A DNA stretch of 64,000 bases from Tolypeutes matacus (taxonomy: Eukaryota > Chordata > Mammalia > Cingulata > Chlamyphoridae): NCBI GenBank assembly GCA_026826555.1, contig JAKSZT010054308.1, positions 2,962,045-3,026,044 of the forward strand, written 5' to 3'. This document shows positions 1 through 14,608 of this stretch, piece by piece. The position numbers and the translations under genes are program-made. Position 1 is the first letter of the stretch. Every line of letters begins with the position of its first letter. The notes beneath the pieces were generated by a model that worked only from the letters and a program-made list of their open reading frames with translations, was not told the DNA's origin and ran no database searches.

Positions 1-124
1 CCCTTATCAATGGGGTGAGGAAGGGAGTATACAAGGGGCAGAAGAGGAGACATGCAGGGATGTGGTGCAAATGTGTATGCATAAGCAGCTAAGGGTCTGG
101 TGGGCATGCTTCTCTCAATGTCAG

Positions 125-3100
125 GGGCTCTGCCAGCCCTTCGGACCAGTCATGGAGAGGTCATCTCAGTGCCACACAAGATCATCACCCACCTTCGAAA
201 AGAGGTAGGTGACTTGGTAAGGGAAGAGGGGTTGCCGGTGAGGAAAGTTCAGCCAATCCAGTACAATATACATTTATTGAGCACCAGGCATATGCCAAGC
301 TAGATACAGGTGACACAGAGCTTCAAGGAGTACACAGTCTGATGGGAGAGACCCACACAATGTCACTACAGTGAAGTAAGCAGTAGGCCAGAGATTGAGC
401 TTAGGGCACTGTGAGGGGGCAACCAGAGGTACAGTGCCTTTTGCCTGTTGAACAGAGGGAGGGAGGCACAAGCTGATATCACGTGGAAGGGAAAGAAGAA
501 TGGAAGAGAGCATTTGGCTCAGATGAGGCCCTCAAAGGCAGGGCTGGAGGGGGACTTCTGAGGGTCACTTCCCTTTTTTTAGGGATTAGGTTGGACTGGA
601 TCTGGGGTTCAGGACAGACAAGGCTTCAAGTGAGGGTGAGGAAGTGGAAAGAGCCTTCCAGGACGAGTGGGAAGGGTAGGCTGTGCTCTCCACTCTACCA
701 TTGACTGTGTGACCTTGTACAAGTCACTTAATCTCTCAGAGCCATAAGCTCCTTATTTGTAAAACTAGGGGGTTTAGCCAGGATGCTTTCCAAGGGTTCT
801 TCAAGGTCTGTGATTCCAAGAAGGAACAAAGTGTTAGAAGGGGGACCCTCTCTCTCATTTCTACTTTTCCAAAGGTGAGAGAGCTGGGAAATTAATGAAG
901 ACTTGAGAGGCATGGAGAGGGGAGATCCAGATAAAAACCAAAGCTCCTGACAGAGGCTGGGCCACTACCCTGATTCCTTATGGATGAACACAGCACCTCC
1001 AGTTTCCAAAGAGTTTTCTCCTGAATTATTTCCTAACACAGTCACATTGAGAGAAAGAGAGTATTACCTCTTTCTGTAGGGACAGACTAAGGCTCAGAAA
1101 TATTTAAGGAATATGCTCAAGAGGTTATTTGGGGGCAAAGCTTATACTCAGAACTTGGAGCGAGGTGCTGAGGAAGGTAGGGCAGGCTGAGATCCGGGGG
1201 TGGGGGTAGAGTGTGGGCAAAGTGGTGGCGCCTGGGCCATGGAATGAAATGGAAGAAATAGCCATGAGCTGGGCACTGAGGGGACAAGCTGGGGGGCCCT
1301 GGGCATGGGTCACTGGGTCCAGGGAGAGTGAGGATGGCGTTCCCTAGTTCCTGAGGCATGGGCTGAGGGCCAACCTGCATCTGAGCTCTGCTCTGCCAGC
1401 TTTGTGGTGTCTGGATGGGGGAAGTAACTGTTAGAAAGTTGCCGTCAGCAGGCAGGCTGCCAGCTTTCCGTGGAAAAACTGGGAGCTGCTCCTAGTTTGC
1501 GGCTGGGCCTCCCCCCGCCCCCCATCCCAGTGGGCGGGGGACCTTGATGGCCAGCGGGCTCCAAGGCCCAGGCTTTCTGCCAACAGCAACAGGCTACTGG
1601 CTGGGCCCAAGCATGGGAGCCTCAGGGGGAAAAGCTCCTTGCTCTGCCTCCCCTACACCCGAGGCCAGTGATGGGGATACCAGATGGGATGCCTCTCTCC
1701 CTGGAGATGTACCCTTGGGGCCCCCCTAGTGCCCACCTCACACATATTTCCTCCACAGAAATACAATGCTGATTATGACCTGTCAGCCCGGCAAGGGGCA
1801 GACACCCTGGCCTTCATGTCTCTTGTGGAGGAGAAGCTGCTTCCCGTGCTGGTGAGTGTGCCCAGGCCTCCCAGCAGCTGCGGCCAGCAGGGGAGGGGGT
1901 CAGGCACCCACCCACAGGCTCGGCGCATTGCAGGGCTGTCAGAAGCCCACCCGGAGGTAGGCTAGTGCACTGGCTCAAGACCTGCCTCTTCCTTCCTACC
2001 TACCCAATCCAGATACATACTTTTTGGGTAGATGCCAAGAACTATGTGGAAGTGACCCGGAAGTGGTATGCAGAGGCTATGCCCTTTCCTCTCAACTTCT
2101 TCCTGCCTGGCCGCATGCAGCGGCAGCACATGGAGCGGTTGCAGCTGCTGTGTGGGGAGCACAGGCATGAGAACGAGGAAGAACTGGAGAAGGAGGTACC
2201 TCTGAGACAGGGGGCTATTGTATGGGATGAGCCCCAAGAGTGATGGCCAGGGATGGGGGTGCCTAGGAGGGGAGGGGGCACTGTGCCCGCAGCCCCACGC
2301 CCACCTTGTGTCCTCCTTACAGCTGTATCGGGAGGCTCGGGAGTGCCTGACCCTTCTCTCTCAGCGCCTGGGCACTCAGAAATTCTTCTTTGGCGACGCG
2401 TGAGTCAGGAACTCCAGGGCTGTAATGGGTGGCTTGGAAAGAGATACAGGTTCAGAAGCAGCCGCGGGGTTCTGGGGTGGCCTTTTGCAGGGCTCTGGAC
2501 AAGAAGTCCTCAGGATGGACACTGGGTCTGGTGACAGTGGGACTGTGTGTGGGGCCAGAGCCTCCTCAGTGGTCCGGGCAGGTGGGAGGGCAGCCAGGCA
2601 CAGGAGGGGCCTGCAGGGCTGCGGGGCACTCAATGTGCCCTTTATGCAGCCCTGGGATAGAGCCCCATTCAGGGGCAGGCTGGCGCCACCTGGGGAGCCT
2701 TCTCTACCTCAGGGCCAGAACTGTGTCCTCTCCTACCCTGCTGGCCCCCTGCTGCCCAGAGCCCACTTCCCAGGGCCTAGACTCTGCCTCCACCTCCATC
2801 TTTACCTCTTCTGTCCCAGTCATCCTCCTCCACCGCACCCTTCTCTCTCTGCTCCAGCCCCGCCTCCCTGGACGCCTTTGTCTTTAGCTACTTGGCCTTG
2901 CTGCTACAGGCCAAGCTGCCCAGCGGGAAGCTGCAGGCCCACCTGCGGGGGCTGCACAACCTCTGTACCTATTGCAGCCACATTCTCAGCCTCTATTTCC
3001 CCTGGGATGGAGGTAAAAGGAAGATGGGTGGGTGGGGGCTGGCCCTGGGGGAGTGGGCAGGGATCTGGGAACTAGCCCCCTGCCCACCTTCCTTCCCCCT

Positions 3101-3318
3101 CAGCTGAGGTGCTACCCCTACGCCAGACACCAGCAGGCCCGGAGACTGAAGAGGAGCCATACCGGCGGAGGAACCAGGTCCTCTCTGTGCTGGCAGGGCT
3201 GACAGCCATGGTGGGCTACGCCCTGCTCAGTGGCATCGTCTCCATCCAGCGGGCAGCGCCTGCCCAGGCCCCAAACACCCCGGCCCTGGGCATGGCTGAG
3301 GAGGATGAAGAAGAATGA
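125..3318 (+). CDS. MTX1: Metaxin-1, 3' part (six last coding exons; 5' exons lie before the window)
   Basis: Metaxin-1 is a mitochondrial outer-membrane protein of the SAM/MIB sorting and assembly machinery, with a GST-like cytosolic domain and a C-terminal membrane anchor. Coding exons are 125-204, 1759-1851, 2013-2195, 2323-2399, 2858-3012 and 3104-3318, all with AG/GT borders and a continuous frame. The first exon enters in phase 1, so the start codon and first two exons are upstream. Recognisable metaxin stretches include [33 protein letters not shown] and the C-terminal anchor beginning [15 protein letters not shown], followed by an acidic tail MAEEDEEE and TGA. An AATAAA lies 105 bases past the stop. 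No frame break is seen. Identity is very secure from family knowledge. Confidence 0.96.
1005..1165 (-). repeat. MIR-like element in an MTX1 intron
   Basis: MIR core phrases (GGGACAGACTAAGGCTCAGAAATA, then GGCAAAGCTTATACTCAGAAC) within the long intron between the two first visible exons. A second MIR-like piece (TGTGTGACCTTGTACAAGTCAC) is at about 695-790. Confidence 0.6.
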
Positions 3319-3422
3319 GTTGTCCCTGTGCTCCTAGGACTGATTTTTCTACTGTCGTGCATTCCAGAGACCCCTCTGCCTCCCTGTTGTCAGCACAGCT
3401 GGAAATTGGGTGCCATCCCCAG

Positions 3423-3428
3423 AATAAA
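3423..3428 (+). other. MTX1: MTX1 polyadenylation signal AATAAA
   Basis: A canonical AATAAA lies about 105 bases after the MTX1 stop codon. It is followed by a T/G-rich stretch (CATTCTGTCC), as expected of a short 3' UTR. Confidence 0.8.
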
Positions 3429-3439
3429 CTTGCTCACAT

Positions 3440-3998
3440 TGACTGGGATCAGACATTCTGTCCTTTAAAGGGGCAACCCATTTCCCAGCTGATACTCTGG
3501 GGCCACCTGGACGCCTGAGCCTACCCGTCGCTGCTCGGCTTTAGCCGCCTCTGCCCTGATGCTGACAATGCCTCCACATGGCCCTGTTCTGATCTCCAGG
3601 AAAGAAAAGCTATCCTAGTTTTGGGTCCAGCTTTCCTAGTCTCTTCCTTTCCTTAACCTCCTCCTCCCGCCCCCTCGCCCATCCTGTGTTTGTGCAGACT
3701 ATGAGCTCACCCTGGGCCTGCGCCCAGTTTCCACAGGCAGCCAGCACATAGCACATGCTCACACAAGCATGGGAGATGGGGGGCCACCAGGGTTTCCCTC
3801 ACCTTTCTTTAGGGGCCTCCAGCCCCTGGCACCAACTAGAGGAGAGAGTGAGTCATCCACACCACTGCTCCTGGGCTTACATCACTGTGAGTTCACCCCG
3901 GCCCTGCTGTGCCCTCTAAGCCACAGACAGCACGTGAGCTGACTCTGTCCTTTTAATGCCCATGCTGAGCCCAGGTGCCTGCTTGGGTGTCTGTTCCA
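3440..3998. other. MTX1-GBA1 convergent intergenic region and GBA1 3' UTR
   Basis: This is the space between the two converging genes; the stop codons are only 680 bases apart. On the minus strand an ATTAAA at 3957-3952, 42 bases past the GBA1 stop, is a possible early polyadenylation signal. The GBA1 3' UTR could also run further towards MTX1. There is no MTX1 or GBA1 pseudogene copy here, unlike in human. Confidence 0.5.
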
Positions 3999-8845
<4,847 letters not shown>

Positions 8846-9050
8846 CACCTCAGGGGCACTGATAGGGAGAAGACTGCAGGTATTCCAGAAATTTGGAGGG
8901 ATAGAGGAGCCACTCAAAGAAAACAGGGATGCCCGTACCCGGGTGGCTATAAGCACTGGGGTTAGCCCTGCGGCTTAATTCCGGCATCCCGTCCTGGAGT
9001 GGGTGGGTCACGTGATGATGATGGGGCAGTCACCTGATAGTGGAAGTGAG
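8846..9050 (-). promoter_or_regulatory. GBA1: GBA1 proximal promoter and 5' UTR with CLEAR-like E-boxes
   Basis: This is the sequence directly upstream of the GBA1 start codon on the minus strand. GTCACGTGAT at 9007-9016 is one base off the CLEAR consensus GTCACGTGAC bound by TFEB/TFE3. A second related site, GTCACCTGAT, sits at 9029-9038. GBA1 is a known member of the lysosomal CLEAR network. A CTTATAG motif (reverse of 8946-8952) could act as a weak TATA-like element. Confidence 0.7.
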
Positions 9051-9059
9051 GCAATAGCA

Positions 9060-9494
9060 GCCATATTTGTAAAGGGCGGCTGGCTTCCTCCAGAATGGTG
9101 GCAATTATACATCCTGTGAACCCGGGAAGGTCACAACTTTAGGAAGAGCCTAGAACAAAGAACCGGGAGTCGGATTGGGTAGAGGCCCCCGAGTCCCAGA
9201 GGATGGGGACCGCAGCAGGCATGTTGCCTCCTTGAGAAAAAATTTTAAAGGGTGATAGCTTATTAAAGATGTTGTGCAAAATATTGAGGCCACAGAGATA
9301 ATTAAGAGGCAGTCTTTGCCCTTATAGAGAGAGGCCCATAAGTCAGGGGAGTCAGACATGTAGAGAATTACCAGTAAAGAGAAAAACAGTAACAGCTGTG
9401 CGTGGAGAGCGTTCTGCGACAAGGAGGGGCCCTGCATGGGTGGCAAGTTATCCAGGAAGTTTTCACGGAGGAGAGTATCCCTCGAGTGAAGGTC
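9060..9494. other. Upstream GBA1 flank, ancient repeat-like DNA, no gene
   Basis: No splice-compatible coding sequence is seen. The text resembles a very old mammalian interspersed repeat that resumes after the L1 insertion (from 10458, AGCAGTGAGGTCAGAGAGGA). No firm family name can be given. Confidence 0.35.
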
Positions 9495-9509
9495 AGTGGG
9501 AGATTATTA

Positions 9510-10442
9510 TTATTATTATTTTTTTAGCTTTATTTTGTACATTTAATAATTGAAAATATAAACAATTAAAAAGTAAAAAGTAAACAGATGAATAAATATA
9601 TACATTTCTCAATTAAATGTAATGGATACATATAAAAAAATTTTTTTTAAATCAAACTATATTATACAATATATTTGGTTCATAGTAACACATTCATACA
9701 GTATTTGTTCTTTTGTGTCTGGCTTGCTTCACTCAACATAATGTCCTCCAGGTTCACCCATGTTGCCATATGCTTTATGACTTCATTTCTTCTTACAGCT
9801 GCATAATATTCCATCGTGTGACTAGACCACAGTTTGTTTATCCATTCATCTGTTGATGGACACCCGGGTTGTTTCCAACTTTTGGCAATGGTGAATAATG
9901 TGGCTATGAACATTGGTGTGCAGATGTCTGTTCATGTCACTGCTCTCAGTTCTTCTGGGTATATACCCATTAGTGGTATTGCAGGGTCACGTGGCAAGTC
10001 TATATTCAACTTCTTTAGAAACTGCCAAACAGTCCTCCACAGTGGCTGTACCATCCTGCATTCCCACCAACAGTGAAGAAGTGTTCCCATCTCTCCACAT
10101 CCTCTCCAACACTTGTAGTTCTCTGTCTTTTTAATAGTGGCCATTCTGATAGGTGTGAAATGATATCTCATTGTAGTTTTGATTTGCATTTCCCTAATCA
10201 TGAGTGATGTTGAGCATTTCTTCATGTGTTTTTTGGCCATTTGTATTTCTTCTTCGGAGAAATGTCTGTTCAAATCTTTCACCCATTTTTTAATTGGGTC
10301 ATTTGTCTTTTTATTGTTGGGTTGTAATATCTCTTTATATATCCTGGATATTAAACCCTTATCAGATATGTGATTTCCAAATATTTTTTCCCATTGAGTT
10401 GGCTGCCTTTTCACCCTTCTGACAAAGTCCTGTGAGGTGCAA
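9510..10442 (-). mobile_element. 5'-truncated L1, antisense
   Basis: About 0.93 kb of L1 3' end on the minus strand. It has the C-terminal part of ORF2 (open from 10414 down to 9932), a short 3' UTR with an AATAAA-type end, and an A-rich tail seen as TATTATTTTTTT at the left. It is flanked by perfect 15-base target duplications AGTGGGAGATTATTA at 9495-9509 and 10443-10457. It closely resembles the 3' end of the full-length element at 14609-21228. Confidence 0.93.
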
Positions 10443-10804
10443 AGTGGGAGATTATTAAGCAGTGAGGTCAGAGAGGATGGGACCTGATCAGCGGATTGGC
10501 GTGACTGAAGGGAGGGAGGGAGTCGGCAACATTTCTCCTCCGTTGCCTCACCTGTTCATCATCAAATGCAGACAGTAACAACTGCTCTTCCTTTTCACAG
10601 GACAGGGGGCTGTGTAAAGCAGTTCGGAAACTGGAAAGTGTTGTACAAAGTTATATCCTCAGTGGATGTGAGAAGGAGGTAGTCGATGACGTTGCCTCAT
10701 GGAGCACATCAGATGTGATGTAGTGGGAGTGACACACGCAATTATGACCCGATTAACCACAGCTCTCCAAGCCTGTTTCCTCACCTGTAAAAGGGAGGTG
10801 ACAC

Positions 10805-11689
10805 CCAGCCAGCGCCGTGCCATGGGCTTCTCCCGGGACAACTGGCACAAGCGCCGCAAGACTCGGGGCAAGAGAAAGCCCTACCACAAGAAGCAGAAGC
10901 GCGAGCTGGGCCACCAGCACTAAGGGTGGCCCGCAGCGGACACCGAGCTCCCGGGCCGGAGGCCACAGGAAGTGCAGGCCCTGAGGCTGGCTGTGGGGAC
11001 CTGCCCCTGGGGCTCTGAGTGCTGTACTTGCCAAAGGAGGACCATCGATGTTGTCTACAGAGCATCCCATAACGAGCTGGTCGCCCCAAGACCCCGGTGC
11101 AGAGCTGTACTGTGCTCCTTGACAGCACAGCGTGCCGGCAGTGGTGCCAGCCCCACTCTGCTCTGCCCCTGGGCCCAAGAAGGCCAAGCTGACTCCTGAG
11201 GAGGAAGCGATTTTAAACAAAAAGCGCTCAAAGACAATTCAGAAGAAATATGGTGAAAGGAAAAAGTGCTCCCACACCAGCAGTCTTCCAGAGGAGCAGT
11301 TCCAGCAGGGCAAGCTGCCTACACGCGTTGCTTCGAGGCCAGGCCAGTGTGGCCTAGCAGATGGCTGCGTGCTGGAGGGCAAGGAGCCAGAGCTCTACGT
11401 GAGGAACATCAAGACTCAAGACCTGGGAAGCGGCTGTGGCTCAATCAGTAGGGCTCCCGTTTACCACATGGGAGGCCCTGGGTTCGGTTCCCGGGGCTTC
11501 CTGGTGAAGGCAAGCCTGCACGCACGGCGTGGTTGGCTGACCCGGCGAGCACAAGCAGCAAGTGGGGGATAAATGAATAAATAAATAAAATCTTTAAAAA
11601 AAAAAGACTCAAGACCCCCGAAGGCAGGTAATTCCTCCCTGTCATCCTCGCTCATATGATAAAGGTGTTTCTTGTTCTATGGGGAAAAA
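10805..11689 (+). pseudogene. RPS8P: Ribosomal protein S8 processed pseudogene
   Basis: An intronless, decayed copy of RPS8 mRNA. It starts with the 5' UTR-like CAGCCAGCGCCG and a start codon at 10822, and reads [14 protein letters not shown] before a premature TAA at 10921. Later segments match RPS8 in shifted frames ([33 protein letters not shown]). The C-terminal codons are split by a SINE at 11423-11603. An A-run near 11682-11689 ends it. Flanking GGAGGTGACACC / GGAGGTGATACC look like aged target duplications inside a MIR-like sequence. It cannot encode RPS8. Confidence 0.93.
11423..11603 (+). repeat. DAS-type SINE inserted in the RPS8 pseudogene
   Basis: A full SINE with tRNA-like head and tail ending in ATAAATAAATAAAATCTTTAAAA. 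Perfect target duplications AAGACTCAAGAC flank it at 11411-11422 and 11604-11615. It therefore inserted after the pseudogene. Confidence 0.95.
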
Positions 11690-12654
11690 AATGGAGGTGA
11701 TACCACAACCTCAGGTGACTGGAATCGGTGAGATAAACACTGTGCTGGTGTGTAGTAGGCACTCGGGAGCCACTTGTTTGTTGCTTCCTTCTGTCCTTTC
11801 CTTCTCTCTCTCTCCTTCTCTCCTCTTCTCTTTCTTTCTTTCTTTCAACTCAGTGAGGTCCTTTCAGACACAACCCAGGCAAAGTGATCATTTCTTTCTT
11901 GAGGTCCTTCCAACACTTCAGGACAGTCAGCGAGATGAGTAGAGTCTGAATCCTGGCTCCACCCTTTACTGACTATTTGACTTCCAATAAATTACTCAGT
12001 CATGCTAAGCCTCTGTTCCTTATCTATAAACGGAAGTGATAACTCTGACCTCATAAAGTTAAGTTTGAGTGAGATAATGTGTGTGTTCTAGTATGCTCCT
12101 CAGCACCAGATATCGCCACAAGTCAGATCTGTGTTGATGGAGGAAACTCGGAATTCCCTGAGGGAACATTTTACTCATTCTCAGGACCTCTCATCCTGGT
12201 AGAAGGCCTGGCACCAAGTGGGGTAGGTGCTGAATTGGTGAGTTCAGTTGAACTACTAGCATCACCTGCCTATCCAGACTTCCTGTTTTTCCAGGAACTC
12301 TTGCTCAGGGATTATTCTTGGGAGGAGGTCAGGTGATATGTAGTACTTTACTTCCCCCTAGTTCATTCATTCTACAAATATTTATTGAGCACATACTATA
12401 CTTGTCCTGCCTGTGCTGTGCTCTGTTGAGTTTGGGGCTTCCACCACCCCACCCAGTTTCCCTCTATAGGCAGAGGTTGTGAAAGAGCCTCTTGTTTCTT
12501 CTTTTTATCCTTCAAGTTGTAAACTTTTTTCGGGGCAGATGCCACCTCATCTTTTAATTCCCCTCACAATTGATTTGCCTTGAAGCTTTTATATTTTATT
12601 TTTAAAATAAAGTTAGTTAAAATAAGGTGCTAATGGTAATCTAAGCACCTCTTA
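11690..12654. other. Intergenic, MIR-like fragments and a CT-rich run, no gene
   Basis: Contains degenerate MIR-like pieces (for example CTCTGTTCCTTATCTATAAA near 12010 and CAAATATTTATTGAGCAC near 12375) and a pyrimidine run at about 11801-11847. No coding support is seen. Confidence 0.4.
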
Positions 12655-12712
12655 AAATATATGTATATATATATATATATAACATTTTTGTAAGCAAAAA
12701 ATAAATAAATAA
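12655..12712. repeat. TA-rich simple repeat with A-rich flank
   Basis: An alternating ATATATAT tract followed by AAAATAAATAAATAA, a low-complexity microsatellite that varies readily in length. Confidence 0.8.
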
Positions 12713-12714
12713 GG

Positions 12715-12905
12715 TGCTAATATTTGTTGAATGCTTACTCTGCGATACTTCATGTGCATATTCTCCTTTCATTCTTACAAGGCAGATACCATTATGCTCC
12801 CAAGTTTAGAGAGGAGGAGCCTGACTCTGAGAGGTCATTGAATTTCCCAGCATCCCTTTAGCTACTCAGTGGTGGAGCCTGAATTCATATCCACAGTCCA
12901 TGGCA
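12715..12905 (+). repeat. MIR element, ancient
   Basis: Shows the MIR core pattern: TGTTGAATGCTTACT, a lowest-expected order of CATTATGCTCCCAAG, and GCTACTCAGTGGTGGAGCC before a CC-containing end. Identification is by recognisable conserved phrases and not by alignment. Confidence 0.7.
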
Positions 12906-13017
12906 TACACATTAGATATTTCTTGAGTGTCTCTAGTGTGCCAAATGCTATTCTAGGTGCTGGTTATTTTCAAAAGCTGCTAAGTTGCTCTGCAATGTTT
13001 GATTTGTTTTGTTTTAA

Positions 13018-14061
13018 AATCATCCCTTGCACATATGGATGAACCTTGAGGACATTATGCTGAGTGAAATAAGCCAGACACAAAAGGTCAAATATTGCAT
13101 GGTCTCACTAATATGAACTAAATACAAAGAATAAACACCCTAGGTAGGCGGCTGTGGCTCAATCAGTGGGGCTCCCGTTTGCCATGTGGGAGGCCCCGGG
13201 TTTGGTTCCCAGGGCCTCCTGGTGGGGGCGGGCCCACCCGGGCGGCGTGGTTGGCTGGCCCGGCGAGCGCAAGCAGCAGGGGGGGGATAAATGAATAAAT
13301 AAATAAAATCTTTAAAAAAAAAAAAAAAAAAAAAGAATAAGCACCCTAGAGTATAGGTTACTAGGAGATAGGATGAGGGTTGAGAAGGGGTACTGAAGTT
13401 TAATGTATGTGGAATTTTTAATGAGCTTGACATTAAAAGTGTGGAAGTGGATAGAGTTAAGGGTAACACATTATAGTGAGTATAACTAACACAGCTGATT
13501 TATAAATGGGATTGTGGCTGAAAGGGGTAGTCTAGGGACGTAAATGTCAATTGAAAGAAAGCTAGAGAATAATCTAGGGACTGTATAACATAGTGAACCC
13601 AGTGGTGGATGAGGATTGTGGTTAATAATACAATTACAAGAATGCTCTTCTATGAACTAGAACAAATATCCATCTTTACAAAGTGGTAAGAATATGGTGA
13701 TGCATGGGGAAAATGCAATTAAGGTAACTTATGGACTGTACTTAACAGCAATATTGTAATATTCTTGCATCAGTGTCAAAAAAGGTACTATATCAATGCT
13801 AAGGATCAATAATGGGGGGGGTGTGGGAGTTTTTCTTTTGGACTAGGGAAAACATTAAAAAACTGACTGAGGCAATGACTGCACAATGTGATGAAAATAG
13901 GAGCCACTGAGTGAACACTTTGGATGGATTGTACAAGGCATGGGGCTGTATAACCCAGTGAACCATGTGATCGATGATAGACTGTGGTTAACAGTACAAA
14001 TATGAGTGTTCTCTCACAACTATAACAAATGTACAATATTAATACATGGTGTTAATAATAA
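13018..14061 (+). mobile_element. Older L1 3' end (split by a SINE)
   Basis: Begins with the L1 ORF2 C-terminal region (ATGGATGAACCTTGAGGACATTATG) and continues into a long non-coding 3' UTR. Within that UTR two similar blocks (about 13550-13800 and 13840-14050, each with GTGGTTAA..ACAAT..AAGAATG-like phrases) suggest an internal duplication. It is more diverged than the other L1 copies in the window. Confidence 0.65.
13144..13334 (+). repeat. DAS-type SINE
   Basis: tRNA-like head, body and a 20-base A tail. Target duplications GAATAAACACCCTAG (13129-13143) and GAATAAGCACCCTAG (13335-13349) differ by one base, which fits a moderately recent insertion into the older L1. Confidence 0.93.
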
Positions 14062-14608
14062 GGTGTGTGGCAGTTTGAAATTATTTTATGAATCCTAAAA
14101 TGAGAAAGATTATGTTTATGGGCTATTCAACTCCTATGGGTATGAGACCTTTTTTTCAATTGGACTACCTCAGTGAGGTGTGACTCAAGTTGAGTGTCTG
14201 CCCTCTTGCTTGGTCTGATGAAAAACAGAGACGTACTAGAAAAGAGAGGTCTGCCATATTTGATGCTGCCATGTGACAGGAGAGGCTCAAGGAGCTAAGG
14301 TCCCGGGAAGAGATGAGCCATTTGCCTGATAGTTTGCAGCTGAAATTGGGAAGAAAGCCAAGCAGCCAAGCCTGAGAGAAGAGGCCCAATAAGAGACAAG
14401 CCCTATGCCTGGCTGCCCTCAGATGAGCTCTGGGAGACAGTACAGCCCAAAGGGAAAGGCAGAGATTGCCCACCATCTTGCTTCAACACATGGTAGCTGA
14501 CTTGGGTGAGAAAGCACTTGTTATGGTGCCTTGAGTTGGACTTTTCACTGTGCCTTGGAACTGTAAGGTTTCACCCCGAATAAATAGCTTTTATAGAAGC
14601 CAACACAG
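14062..14608 (+). repeat. Unclassified interspersed repeat-like element
   Basis: Non-coding sequence starting near GTGTGTGGCAGTTTGAAATTA and ending AATAAATAGCTTTTATAGAAGCC. The full-length L1 inserted at its right end, so it predates that L1. It looks like a repeat consensus remnant (runs of CCTGGCTGCCCTC, TTGGACTTTTCACTG), but I cannot name the family. The inserted L1's target duplication is its last bases. Confidence 0.45.

Noticed and set aside
10822..11572. A functional RPS8 gene or retrogene
   Set aside because: A premature stop after 33 codons, several frameshifts and a SINE insertion destroy the frame.
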